DNA of 64,000 bases from Pomphorhynchus laevis (GCA_012934845.2 WNNJ02000013.1:29403-93402), one strand, 5' to 3'. Shown: positions 44,403 to 54,996, counted from the first letter of the stretch. Numbers and translations are program-made. The notes: generated by a model not told the origin, from the letters alone.

Positions 44403-47268
44403 TCAATTAAAATACATCCACGAATCCAAATTAGAGTTCACAATCCACTTCAGCAGCATCTTCTTGAAGTGTCTATTGCTAGTAGCATTGACGACGTCTT
44501 CAGGCAGCGAATTCCAAACATTCAATGCGCGGTGGGAAAGCCTACTCACACTCCTTATTTTGCCATGGGGGAATTTAAATAACGTAAGGGAGTGACCTCT
44601 GCGACGCGAATTTCTCAATTTTATCGAATTGGATGGGAACCCCTCTTTTCCACGAACCAAATGCCACATCGCTACAAGATCTAAATATAGTAGCCTCTGG
44701 GCCGTTGAAGGCATTTTTAAGCAAGCTAGGCGCTCATTGTAAGAATAAAGAGATGTAATGCAAAGTTTGGTTCCTCTACGTAAAATCGACTCGGTCTTTT
44801 TCATCTCAGCCTTGGTGGATGGAAAAGTTGATGCGATGCAGTATTCCACATGCGGACGGACTAACGCACAGTAGAGATGCTTAAATAATTTTGGATGCAG
44901 CTTACTAAATGTGTTCTTAATACAATACAAGGCCTTCATGGCTTTACCGTAGATATAATCGGTATTCGGTCGTGTTTTAAGGTCGTTATTCAAAATAATC
45001 CCTAGGTCTCTATGAACAGAAATGTTGTGAAGCTTATAACATCCTAAATAGAATTCATGATCAGATTTACATTTGCCGAGTTTCATATGAACGCACTTAT
45101 CTACATTTATGGTCATACCGGTAGCACTGCTCCAGTCGTAGATTGTCTGGAGATCATGTTGTAGATGCCGGCCATCAGGATCTGAGATGCTATCGCACCA
45201 CACTTTCACATCGTCTGCGAATGCCAGGCAGGGACTGTTTATGCGTAACAGAAGATCATTGAGAAATATAATAAAAAGCAAGGGACCAAGGACTGTACCT
45301 TGCGGAACTCCGGATTTAACTAACCTAGTAGAAGACATGCTATTGCCAACCCTCACCTGAAATGATCTCCCGTCCAAAAAATCACGAATCCAATTGCATA
45401 ACATGGAGGATACTCCGTAGTGTGCTAACAACCTAATCATCCCATCATGAGGGACACGATCGAAGGCTTTCGAAAAATCAATAAAGATTATATCGAGTGA
45501 GCTACCAAAACTTAACGACTGGGTCCAAGTTTCGCGCGCGGTAAGCAAGTTCGTCAAACAAGAACGGGAGTGACGAAAACCATGTTGAGCGGACGATAGT
45601 ATACCAAGAGAGACAAGATGATCGTAGACTCTAGTGCTGATGGCGCGTTCGAGAACTTTGCACAGAGAAGAGGTTAAGCTTATTGGCCTATAATCACCAC
45701 AGGATGATGCAAAAATTTTTTTGGGAATAGGAACAACGGTTGCAGTTTTCCAATCTTCTGGGACACTGCCAGTGGCCAGAATTTTATCAAAGATAATAGT
45801 CAGGAATGGTGCCAGGTAACTCGATAAAGCTTTGAGCAGGTATGGGGAGATGTCATCGGGGCCAGCTGCGCTAAAAGGACGAATATTATTGAGATAATCT
45901 TGAATTTCAGTAACGCAAATTGGCTGGGATTCATTACGCGGAGGGATAGAGCACCCGTACCATATTATATGAGAATCGCAATGTGGTAAAGTGGATAAAG
46001 AGAACGAGGATGCGAAGGTCTCAGCTATATCAGTTTCATTTGTAACCAAGCCACATTCAGAGTGCACATGCTTGATTGCAGAGTTGAGCGTTCCGTTTTG
46101 CCGAGCATATGACCAAAATAGCTTGGGGTTGCGATTAACTTCCTTGATGATTGTAGATTCGAATTTATCACGTTTTAATGTTTTCATACGAGTACAGACG
46201 TTCCTAAGATACCTATAAATGTTGGCGTAATACGGAAGCGAACGAGATAACTTCCAAAGACGATTTCGTACTCGCAACATCAATCTCAGGTCCTTATCGA
46301 ACCAAACAGGATATTTAGTATTTGGCGAGATGATACGCTTGGGTGCAAACACGTCAGAAATACCTAAAAGGTAATACCCAATCACTTTTAGTGAGACTTC
46401 TTTAGTATTTGTTAAAGATAGTGGACGACGTTGACAGAAAGATAAAATTTGCTCATCAAGCACTTTTGACCAAACCCGTTTTACGATGGGAGCCGTAAAA
46501 TGGCGGAATTTAAAGTTTGGGGTGACCTGTAGTGATAGCACGCAGTGGTCAGAGTTACCTATCGGTGGAAGATAATCCACTCGAGCTATGTCTTCAAGAC
46601 GTTTGGAAAAAACCAAGTCAAGTATAGTATCATTATTATGGGAAGAAAATCGTGTGTGCTCTTGAATGTGTTGTACTTGTAAGAGTTCATCAGCGAGGAA
46701 GTGGGAGATTTCTCTTTCTACGACGGTGCCATCATCAAATATTGTTTGCCGCCAATCTGATCTAGGTAGGTTGAAGTCTCCTAGAAGAAGGAAATGAGAA
46801 CTGATACTTATCGATCGCAATACTGACTTCAGAAGATTACAATCAGTGATCATAGAAGGTGAGCGATATACAACGCAGAGACTGATACCAACACGATCAT
46901 ACCCAATATGAAAGGTAATACTCTCGAACGAGCCTTGCGGATCACAAACTTGATCGATGCCAGAAATTAGCAAATGGTCTCGAACGTACACTGCAACACC
47001 GCCCCTTCGCATACTGGACCTCCTGTCCCCTCGAAGTAGACGATAACCTGGAATATTTACAGTGGCATCCAAGATGTGTTCATGTAGCCATGACTCACTA
47101 ACACAGAATATATCATACGCATTAACCTCAACATGGTATCGAAGCTCTACAAGTTGTGCAGGAAGACTTCGTAAATTTGAATAACCTACCGATAAATAGC
47201 AACGAGTTGCATTGGAATCCTTTTTGGTTTTACTAAGGCACGGTCTATCAAATACAATCAGATACCCT
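44403..47268 (-). CDS. CR1-like ORF2: APE nuclease and reverse transcriptase
   Basis: Open for about 955 codons. The nuclease part: VGYSNLRSLPAQLVELRYHV, FCVSESWLHEH, SSMRRGGVAVYVRDHL, LLLGDFNLPRSDW and IGNSDHCVLSL, so all APE signatures are present. RT: DYRPISLTSSLCKVLERAIS, SAQHGFRHSRSCLTNLL, IIFIDFSKAFDRVPHDGMIR, SGVPQGTVLGPLLFIIFLND and CLAFADDVKVW. It ends LSHRALNVWNSLPEDVVNAT ... NSNLDSWMYFN. The frame opens after a TAA at about 47269, and no ATG occurs before SSMRRGG, well inside the nuclease; so translation probably begins at a non-ATG codon or by reinitiation after ORF1, whose stop is only about 27 bases upstream. Nicks target DNA and copies element RNA in the nucleus. Confidence 0.85.
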
Positions 47269-47294
47269 TAAGGAATGGTCAGTGTTCTCTGAAT

Positions 47295-48512
47295 TTACAT
47301 GGAAACAGGGGTCCCGACAATTAAAGGAGCAAACTGTTTCCAACGTACGACAGGACGCCACTTGACAACCCGAAAATCCCGTATGCATATATTAGCCTCA
47401 CCTTGAGAAAGCCGGTGTCTCAATTCGATGTTTGCTTTTCGTAATTGTAATCGCTCATCTGGCGAAAGATCACGAAGGATACGAAATGGCAACCCCCTAA
47501 GACGATATCCACGTGATAACAACATGCGCACATGATCACTAGAGGACAATATCACCTTCAACAGTCTTGGTTTCTCCTGTGTTCTTTTACCAAGCCGAAA
47601 TAGCTTCTTCACGTGTATAGACGATGCTAACTCTTCATCACCTTCATGCAATAGATGGGATAATACCTTACGCAAAATAGACACGTCATGGTCCATATGT
47701 TCCTGTGAGTTTGCGGAATTGGACTCAGTAAGTTCGCTGAATAACACGCTATATGACCTGTCATAATGATGCCGAGTTATCTCAACCGACTTCGCATGTC
47801 GAACTTCACTATTTTCTGTAGGGGAAAAGTTCGATGCTATATGGGTTGGGGATCTGTTGTCTGAAGACGTGCACAAGCTGGACGACGAATTTGCTTGGAC
47901 ACTGGTGTCATTGTTGTCGATAATTGGCTTATCACATGGTGCAACATTTATAAGAGCATGCTTTGAATTCAATGAAGTCCGTAAAACACTGTCGCCCATC
48001 CGGCATTGAGGCTCAACTTCAATGTTGGAACTTGTGGCATTTACTACTGATTTAGGAGGCAAGTAATTTTCTAGCGTAGATGAAATGATGTGCGAATCGT
48101 CATCAGAAACTATCTTAGTAATCGTATATGACCTCTCATGTCCCCTTTTCCACACTCGAGTTGGCGTTGAAGCCATAGAAAGGCTATTATCATGTTGTGT
48201 TTTACTCTGGACGTGAGGGGAGATCTCTAGTTGATCGGCTTGTTTTGTGGTGTCTGTACATGAATTGGTACATTGGTTATTATCATTATCATCGGTAGGT
48301 TTGTTTTGCTCACTCCTCGTAGCCCTTCGTATAACAGCACTGCAAAAGCCGCACATGAATGATCGCGAGTGATATATCGCCTGATCTTTACTCTTGACTT
48401 TGACAATGCTCCACACATCACAGTTTGGCGCATCGCAGCCTACTTCTAACTGAGTGTAACAGTCGTCAGATAATGAGTTATTGATTCTGCCCTTCTTATA
48501 TTTTTTGGTCAT
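47295..48512 (-). CDS. CR1-like ORF1 with PHD-like finger
   Basis: 405 residues, uninterrupted. A Cys finger near the N-terminus, LEVGCDAPNCDVWSIV ... SFMCGFC (Cys 26, 31, 54, 57), matches those at 11.6 kb and 35.7 kb and the PHD-type finger known in CR1 ORF1 proteins. The middle (about 65-260) is Ser/Asn/Thr-rich and probably disordered. The C-terminal third has HDVSILRKVLSHLLHEGDEE, SIHVKKLFRLGKRTQEKPRL and LPFRILRDLSPDERLQLRKA, the usual pattern of the RNA-binding domain at the end of LINE ORF1. Partner of the ORF2 downstream; the two frames do not overlap. ATG at 48512 is the first in frame. Confidence 0.85.
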   Translation of the reverse strand: MTKKYKKGRINNSLSDDCYTQLEVGCDAPNCDVWSIVKVKSKDQAIYHSRSFMCGFCSAVIRRATRSEQNKPTDDNDNNQCTNSCTDTTKQADQLEISPHVQSKTQHDNSLSMASTPTRVWKRGHERSYTITKIVSDDDSHIISSTLENYLPPKSVVNATSSNIEVEPQCRMGDSVLRTSLNSKHALINVAPCDKPIIDNNDTSVQANSSSSLCTSSDNRSPTHIASNFSPTENSEVRHAKSVEITRHHYDRSYSVLFSELTESNSANSQEHMDHDVSILRKVLSHLLHEGDEELASSIHVKKLFRLGKRTQEKPRLLKVILSSSDHVRMLLSRGYRLRGLPFRILRDLSPDERLQLRKANIELRHRLSQGEANICIRDFRVVKWRPVVRWKQFAPLIVGTPVSM

Positions 48513-48982
48513 TGTAATCGTGAGACAACGAGGTATTCGCTTGTATGTTATTATATTGTTCCGTTTAAGTAATCCTGGATTGATCAGGAACTGGATTGAT
48601 TGTAAGTAATCCTGGATTGATCAGGAACTGGATTGATTGTAATTAATCGTAAAATGCTGTAGGTAATCATGCTCTAAGTAGGTAAAATGCTCTAAGTAAT
48701 CTGTAGGTAAAATGTAGGTAATCTGTAAAATGCAGTAATCTGTAGGTAAAAACTAATCTGTAGGTAAAATGCTCTAAGTAATCCTGGATTGATCAGGAAC
48801 TGGATTGATTGTAAGTAATCCTGGATTGATCAGGAACTGGATTGATTGTAATTAATCGTAAAATGCTTCCCAAGTAAAATATGTTTCGTTGTAAGTAGTT
48901 TATTAAGCAGCCATTTCGTTTGTATTTACTTTAGATTGTGTGTTTAAGTGTATGTTATTTTATCTCAAACTTTTTTTTAAGC
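48513..48982 (-). promoter_or_regulatory. 5' leader of element C with tandem repeats
   Basis: Reading in element orientation, the leader starts AAAAAAAAGTTTGAGATAAA (like the leaders at 38047 and 41369), passes GCTGCTTAATAAACTACTTA (also in the copy B1 leader) and then enters repeats. A 37-bp unit containing CCAGTTCCTGATCAATCCAG is present twice in tandem at 48568-48645 and twice again at 48775-48852, so a block of about 207 bp is itself duplicated; short GTAATCTGTAGGTAAAATGC-type units fill the gap. Such repeats are probably promoter units. Confidence 0.75.
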
Positions 48983-49440
48983 TACTTTAATAGATGTTTG
49001 CATTTTTAATGCGCTCGCGCCGTCGAATTTATCAAGGAATCCGAGTGCGTGTTTTGAGTATCACGAAAGCCGAAAAAGAAATAAATATCTAGAAAGAATA
49101 ACCGAAATTGAAAGAGCATCTTTCATTCCTGTTGTGTTGTCGAACTCTGGAGGTGCAGGTAAGGGCACGGAAAGTCTTCTGAAAAAAATCGCGAATACTA
49201 TCGCCGAAAGAGCAGAGGTTAAGTATTCGGATGTAATTTCAACGCTGCGTTGTAGAATAGGCATCCGTCTCGCAAGGATGGTATCCCGGTGCATTAGAGG
49301 ATCCAGATCGGCGTTTCATCGTCCAGTTTTTGCATAACTACACATACAGATAATTATTTTTTTTGAATTGACAAATAGGGCCCATTAGAGGCTTACCTTT
49401 AATTTTGTTTTTAATAATAAAGAAAATAAATTAAAAAAAA
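48983..49440 (+). pseudogene. RLE-type element copy B1, C-terminal part and 3' UTR
   Basis: Continues the protein cut at 44330: DVCIFNALAPSNLSRNPSAC, YHESRKRNKYLERITEIERA, SFIPVVLSNSGGAGKGTESL, YSDVISTLRCRIGIRLARMV and CIRGSRSAFHRPVFA, stop at 49337. The match to copy B2 (FFDVNVFAAPAQSN ... SACLRSPRSS) is clear throughout. The short 3' UTR ends in A-rich sequence at about 49440, directly followed by the ATT tail of the next element. Confidence 0.85.
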
Positions 49441-49587
49441 TAAAAATAAAAAAAAATATTATTATTATTATTATTTATTACAAGACTTTGACGCATAAAG
49501 AGTCATTTTGTCTGATCACAATATTAAGAAAAGGAAAAAAAGAAAGAAAAAAAAGAAAGAAAAAAGTAGTTCAGCAATAATAAATTG

Positions 49588-50058
49588 TCACATATAGTTA
49601 TATATTTCCTGCAAAGAATCTTCTCTTTTTATCCACATGCTCAGCGCATTCTGGAAAGATTTGTACTGTGCCATAGACACGATCGAATTCGGCAATAGGT
49701 TCCATAGGTTTACCGCTCTGTGAGATAATCGCAAGTATCTATGACATTTCCCGTGTGATTGCACAACAACTGATAAAGAGTGTCCTCTGTGGCTCGGGCG
49801 ATCATTTAGAATAACGGATTCCGATGGATAACCAGGAAAAACATTGATCATTCGCCATAACTGTAATAAATCATTGTACACATATCTCTTGTAAACTGAA
49901 GTAATATTTAGTTGGCTTAGTCTATCACAGTAGGCGATGTTCCGAAGACCAGAACATAGCTTGGAAAATCGGCGAAGAATCTTTTCTAATTGGTTTATTT
50001 CACCACGCGTAGAAGGAAAAGTCGCCGGCGAAGCATAATCAATGATTGGTCTGATCAA
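49588..50058 (-). pseudogene. CR1-like ORF2 C-terminal domain, copy D
   Basis: 156 codons beginning MIRPIIDYASPATFPSTRGE and ending QEIYNYM. It is the continuation of the RT frame that ends at 50099 (KIIYMIKKYL stop); the two open frames are separated by one shift near 50060-50110. Typical LINE end block LSHRAVNLWNLLPNSIVSMA. Confidence 0.8.
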
Positions 50059-50098
50059 CGCCTTATATAATAGTGAGAACTGAGACGGTGGAAACGAA

Positions 50099-51337
50099 CT
50101 AAAGGTATTTTTTAATCATGTAAATAATTTTTCTCGACATGTTGCATATATTTTCAGTATTGAGGTCGGTTTTAAACGAATTCTGAACAATCATCCCAAG
50201 ATCTTTTGTGTATGAATTTGTGGGAATAATCTCACCACAAACAGAATAATCATTTGGTAAATCACTACGACCAAATCTGAGGTGGACACATTTAGTAATG
50301 TTAATCATGATTCCGGTCAGTTCGCTCCATCTATTAACCATATTTATGTCATCTTGTAAGTGTTGCATATCGGCATAGCATGTAATGACATTCCATATTT
50401 TAAGATCATCCGCGAATGCTAATTTTTTACATTTTAGAGAGCGTAGCAAACTATTCAGAAATATGACAAATAATAATGGACCCAACGCCAATCCCTGAGG
50501 AACACCCATTGATAAATTTGACGGTCTAGATAGACAATTTCCAACTCGAACTCTGAAAGAACGATCAGATAGGAAAGCGTGAATCCATCGAATAATAGAA
50601 ATTTCAATTCCGTAATCTGCAAGAGCCTCAATCAACATATTGTGGGGAACTCTATCAAAGGCCCGACTGAAGTCGAAATACACGACATCAACTGCATTAC
50701 CCTGCGCAACTGCATCAACCCATGCTTCGCGTGCACATAAAAGATTAGACATGCAAGAACGACCAGGACGAAAACCATGTTGCGAATTATCTAACAAGTT
50801 CGATGATTCAAGATAGGATAGTAATCGCCGATACAATATGCGCTCTAACATCTTACATACGACACTTGTAAAGCTTATTGCTCTATAATTTTCAGGATTG
50901 TGACGATCTCCTTTTTTGTGGACTGGCACTACAGTGGCGATTTTCCAATCTAATGGTATAATTGACTTAGCTAGTGATAGTTGAAACAAATAAGCTAACG
51001 GTGAAGCAATAAATGTAGATAATATCTTTAGTATCTGGGGATGTAATCCATCCGGACCAGGTGATGAATGTCGTAAAGAATTTAACTCACTATAAACCTC
51101 CTCGGTAGTGACATCAAAATAACTTCGTGAATGACTTACACGAGATTGCTGGTTAATTTCTGTGTTATTAGTTACGAGTTGAAAAGTCGACGCAAACGTG
51201 TCGGCTACATCTTGAGGCGATGTGATAAAGTTATCATTAATACGAAGAGACGAAATCGCAGGAGGAATTGTCCTATTTCTACGTATGTGAGCCCAAAATC
51301 GTTTTGGTGCACTATGAAAGTCCGCAGCTATTGCCAT
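50099..51337 (-). pseudogene. CR1-like reverse transcriptase, copy D
   Basis: 412 open codons: KRFWAHIRRNR, SSPGPDGLHPQILKIL, NYRAISFTSVVCKMLERILY, SQHGFRPGRSCMSNLLCARE, VVYFDFSRAFDRVPHNMLIE, MGVPQGLALGPLLFVIFLN and LAFADDLKIWN. The catalytic Asp residues (FDF and FADD) are intact. QGLALGP replaces the usual QGSVLGP. The frame ends early at KKYL, then resumes at 50058 in another frame, so ORF2 is broken once in this copy as well as lacking the nuclease. Confidence 0.85.
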
Positions 51338-51395
51338 TTCGTAGTTAAATTTTTTGCGTTTTTTAAGCTTTTCGAAAACGTTACGACAAAAGATA

Positions 51396-51639
51396 GATTA
51401 AAGATAGATTATATTATATTAATTTATAATATATTATAATATAATATATTGTAATATAATATGTAATATATAATATAATATATTATATAAAATATATAAT
51501 ATATAATATATAATATTTTATAATATTATATATTAATATATAATATAAAATATATTACAATATATTATAATATAATATGCTATATTATTATATTATGTTA
51601 TGATCTCTCATAATATATGAGAGATTATACATAAAGAGA
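51396..51639. repeat. TA-rich low-complexity stretch
   Basis: About 200 bp made almost only of A and T (irregular TATAATATAT-type units, 51415-51600). No gene. A short perfect inverted repeat, ATCTCTCATAATATATGAGA-type, lies at 51603-51627. Confidence 0.8.
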
Positions 51640-54235
51640 TTACACTTAAACAATACAATCAACCAACCATATATTCTTGTACATATAGGTAATGATTATA
51701 ATCGTAAGGGCTTAGGTACATCACGGCCCTTATACTTTATCTTTGAACGCAAGATTACCAAAAGATATAATTTCGGTTACAAATCGACATGTGATGCACG
51801 CTGTATTCTGTGTCCTTGTACCAAATCAAAGAACAGCTGTGTAAAAGAGCTCTCTAAACTGTGTAGCGCCGAATTGCACCCGCAAACTTGCTGAGTCTAC
51901 CCTACCCCATGACTCCCATGATTCAATCATTGCCATCACAGACGTAAATGCATATTTATCTCAAGATACACTAAGATCCCCAAATGATTCAAGAAACGAA
52001 TTTAAGACATTTGCAAATATAATCGGCAAATTATTCAATGATGTAAAACATTGGATATCAAATCTACCGGTTTGTAATGATAGTAAGGAGTTTATCGATA
52101 TGTTAATTGAATGCTTCGCTAATTTTAATACTGACAAGCGAACTGACTATGACTTATAAAATAAACAACGGTAATGTGCCAGTTAATTCTATAACGTATT
52201 CCTCGTCGCAAGGCAAGTTTGATAAGAAAACCTTGGCGCGAATAAACACTTAGTAGAAATAATAATGATTAAGGCTAAAGCGCAATATTCACAAAAAAAT
52301 AAAGATAGATAAGAACCTAGAAGTTAAGAACCCAGGAATTAGACCTTGGAGAAATTTTACAAAGAATCGTTGGGCAAGTTGTACAGAACCACTTTTCTGA
52401 AGATATCACATCAGTCTAACAATTTTCAGCTTTGTGTCAGTCAGCGCTGTGGAACAGAAATGACGGTTCACACAATGCGAAATGCTATATACTCATGATA
52501 GACGCAAAAAATGCATTCAACTGAATAAACAGAAATCTAGCACTCAAAATATACATATGTTCATCTTTGACTAAAATCCTACATAACACATGAACGCACA
52601 TCCGACCTTATCGTGAATGGTACGATACTACATTCCGTCGAAGGTTTTACGCAGGGTGATCAGCTGTCAATGGCAGCCTTTCCCTTGAAGTTTATTCCTC
52701 TGAACAACCGTTTAAAAGAAGTTGCTTTAGGAGCGAAACACGTTTGGTATGCTGATGACGGGGGATGCGTTGGCACAATAGCAGATTTGGAAAACATATG
52801 GACTGGGCTCCAAAGATGTGGTCCATCTTATAGATATTTTGTCAACCCCCGAAAGTGTACATTATTAGTTAATACAGATTTTAGCTGAAAGTACTGCATT
52901 TCCTTTTACTCAACAAGGAGTACCAATGAGGAAGGTTGGACCAAGTATCTTGGCAGTTTTATTGTGGATACTGATTTTATACATGCCAAATGCTCAAAGT
53001 TAGTGGATAAATGGAAGTATGGTCTAGATAAACTGCAGAGAGTTAGCACGCAAGATGCCTTTGTTAGCTATATTCTTCTAACAAAGGTGATGCAACCTAA
53101 ATTATCCTTTATCAAATGCACGTCTTGTATCCAACAACAGTGGTTTAAGCCATTCCATTCAAAGCTGTTTAATGATATACTACCTGAAATGCTGGGATAT
53201 ATGATTGAGGACACCGAAGCTGATATGATAATATCACTTCCAAGTTGTTTTGGCTGGCTTGGAATCATACACCCACTATGAATGTGCGGTTCAGAGTTTA
53301 AAAACTCGGCCAAAATGTGTAATCCCGCGATTAATGGTATAATCCTGCGATTAACGGTGATGATTTAAAAACCCAGCAAACGCACATATACGAAGAAATC
53401 AAAGAATGAACCATAGATCCTGTACGATTCAGGCAAAGTATAATAGAATCCTCAATCAGAGATCTATTTACAATTCTCAAAAAACGCAAGCGAAAATGGA
53501 GCTTCGGCGTGGCTTAGCAATAACTATGGCGCTAAAGATTTGTTCCTTAATATTCGCGAGTTTCGCAATGCTCTGGTAGCTCGTTAAAACAGGAAAACTT
53601 TGAATCATAGAAGGTGTGTAGCGGTAAAGGCAATGAAGTCACATTTACTGTCTTGTCAAACTGAAGGATTGGCACTTGTACGCCATAATAGCATTAATAG
53701 AGAACTTGCGAATCAAATTCAAGAAGTATGTCGATGGGTTATCCAAGAGCCGATATTGTAGAATGTACCTGAAACCACGCTATTCAAAGTAGTATCGAGG
53801 ACCGAAATGCAAGGGCAGACATGGTGTGTAACGGTCTATTTGGACATTTGACGGATCAGTCATTCCTGGACATCTGCGAATCACATGAGTCAATGAGTCA
53901 CATGTCAATTCCCTTTGTATACCATGAGGAAGGTAAGAATAGCAAATACAATGAGCGGATAAACACAATTGAGAACGCATTTTCACCCATTTGTTATGTC
54001 AACAATCGGTGGATTTGGAAATTTGGCTAACAATGTGTTAAAGAAGGTAGCATCAATGCATACTTTGCAAGGTACACATAAATACACATAAATATTACAT
54101 ACAGATGCCGTTTGTTGGGAACGATGTATCGCGTAGTATCTATGTCCATGCAGGGCATTTGTAGAGAGACAAGAATTGTAAAAGAAGATTTAACAGCTCT
54201 GTAAATGTCTTATTTAAAAAATTGTTATTAAAAAT
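51640..54235 (+). mobile_element. RLE-type non-LTR element, copy B3, heavily decayed
   Basis: Plus-strand relic recognisable in pieces: a Cys-rich start (CILCPCTKSKNSC) near 51800, KLFNDVKHWISNLPVCNDS near 52035 (matching AVIHWRPNLIELPRCSASH), IDAKNAFN near 52500, HSVEGFTQGDQLSMAAF near 52640, HVWYADDGGCVG and RYFVNPRKCTLL near 52740-52860, KLFNDILPEMLG near 53165, GASAWLSNNYGAKDLF near 53500, and RADMVCNGLFGHLTDQSF near 53815. The order equals that of copies B1 and B2. There is an internal deletion between about 52140 and 52480 and many stops. The longest open pieces are 52613-52888, 52964-53281 and 53821-54030. Confidence 0.75.
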
Positions 54236-54258
54236 TTTAAATTTTGAGCCATTTCTTT

Positions 54259-54996
54259 TTAGAGATTTATAAAAATATATAAAAAATTTGATTTACATTT
54301 ATACCCTTGTGATATCCTGATCCTTAATTCACAATTTTCAATTAATTCTAGATTATGAGTACATATATGTTCATTTATTTTATCAAAACTAAGACTTTTA
54401 CAATTGCATTCTTTTTCCATTGTGTTTCTAATATTATCGTTACATATTGATTTCAATTCTTTTTTATAATTACAAATTTTTCGTCCTAATGGTGGTAGGA
54501 GTTTATACCTTATTTTAGAAATATATTTACTTAAATCTAACCCTATTATTTCTTTACTTTTAGAATTATTTAAAAGTCCGGCTATATTTATGTTATCTAT
54601 ACATTTATTAATGAAGTTTATGGTTAATGCATATTTTCTATTGTTAGTATTTACATTTATTGTACGATTATAGTATTTTATATTACAATAACTGTCTATT
54701 ATACAACTTAGCCTATCATAATCGTTAATTAATTTTTGATTTATTGAACATATGATATCTTTAGAAAAACTTCTTATATTTACATATAGATCTTTTAGCT
54801 TATTATCACTTAAAAGTTGTTTTAATATTTCTAATTGTTCATTTATATACATATCTTTTTTAATATTTTTAACTCTATTTTTCCTATTCCTTTTATCACC
54901 ATGACTTCTTGGTTTGCGTTTAACCGGATTATTATAATATAGTTGTTTATTATGTACTATACTACTTCTGCCAATTCCTTGTACGTCGTCGTTCAA
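54259..54996 (-). pseudogene. Penelope-like protein, region between nuclease and RT
   Basis: 245 open codons, Lys/Asn/Ile-rich. The distinctive part is LPPLGRKICNYKKELKSICN, then MEKECNCKSLSFDKINEHIC and THNLELIENCELRIRISQGY, a Cys/His-containing block resembling the conserved H-x-TGDL-type region that precedes RT in this element group. Homologous sequence occurs at 35.1-35.3 kb. No catalytic RT motif is included. Confidence 0.65.

Larger units (their letters stand above)
44331..48982 (-). mobile_element. Complete CR1-like LINE (element C) nested in copy B1
   Basis: A 4.65-kb minus-strand element with leader, ORF1, ORF2, short 3' UTR and a (TAA)n-type 3' end, interrupting copy B1. Its flanks share TACTTTTA (44323-44330) and TACTTTAA (48983-48990), a near-perfect 8-bp target duplication, and the host ORF reads on across it (…ERT before, DVCIFNALAPSN after). 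Both ORFs are open over their full length. This is the best candidate for a recently active element in the window. The family is CR1-group by ORF2 and by the PHD-like finger in ORF1. Confidence 0.9.
49441..51395 (-). mobile_element. CR1-like LINE (family D), 5'-truncated
   Basis: Minus-strand copy with its (AAT)n 3' end (49448-49478) sitting on the 3' end of copy B1. It carries the linker, RT and C-terminal domain but no nuclease or ORF1; homology with the copy at 32.3 kb starts at the same GTCGTAACGTTTTC. The C-terminal 156 residues differ at only two positions between the two copies, indicating recent activity of this family. Confidence 0.85.
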
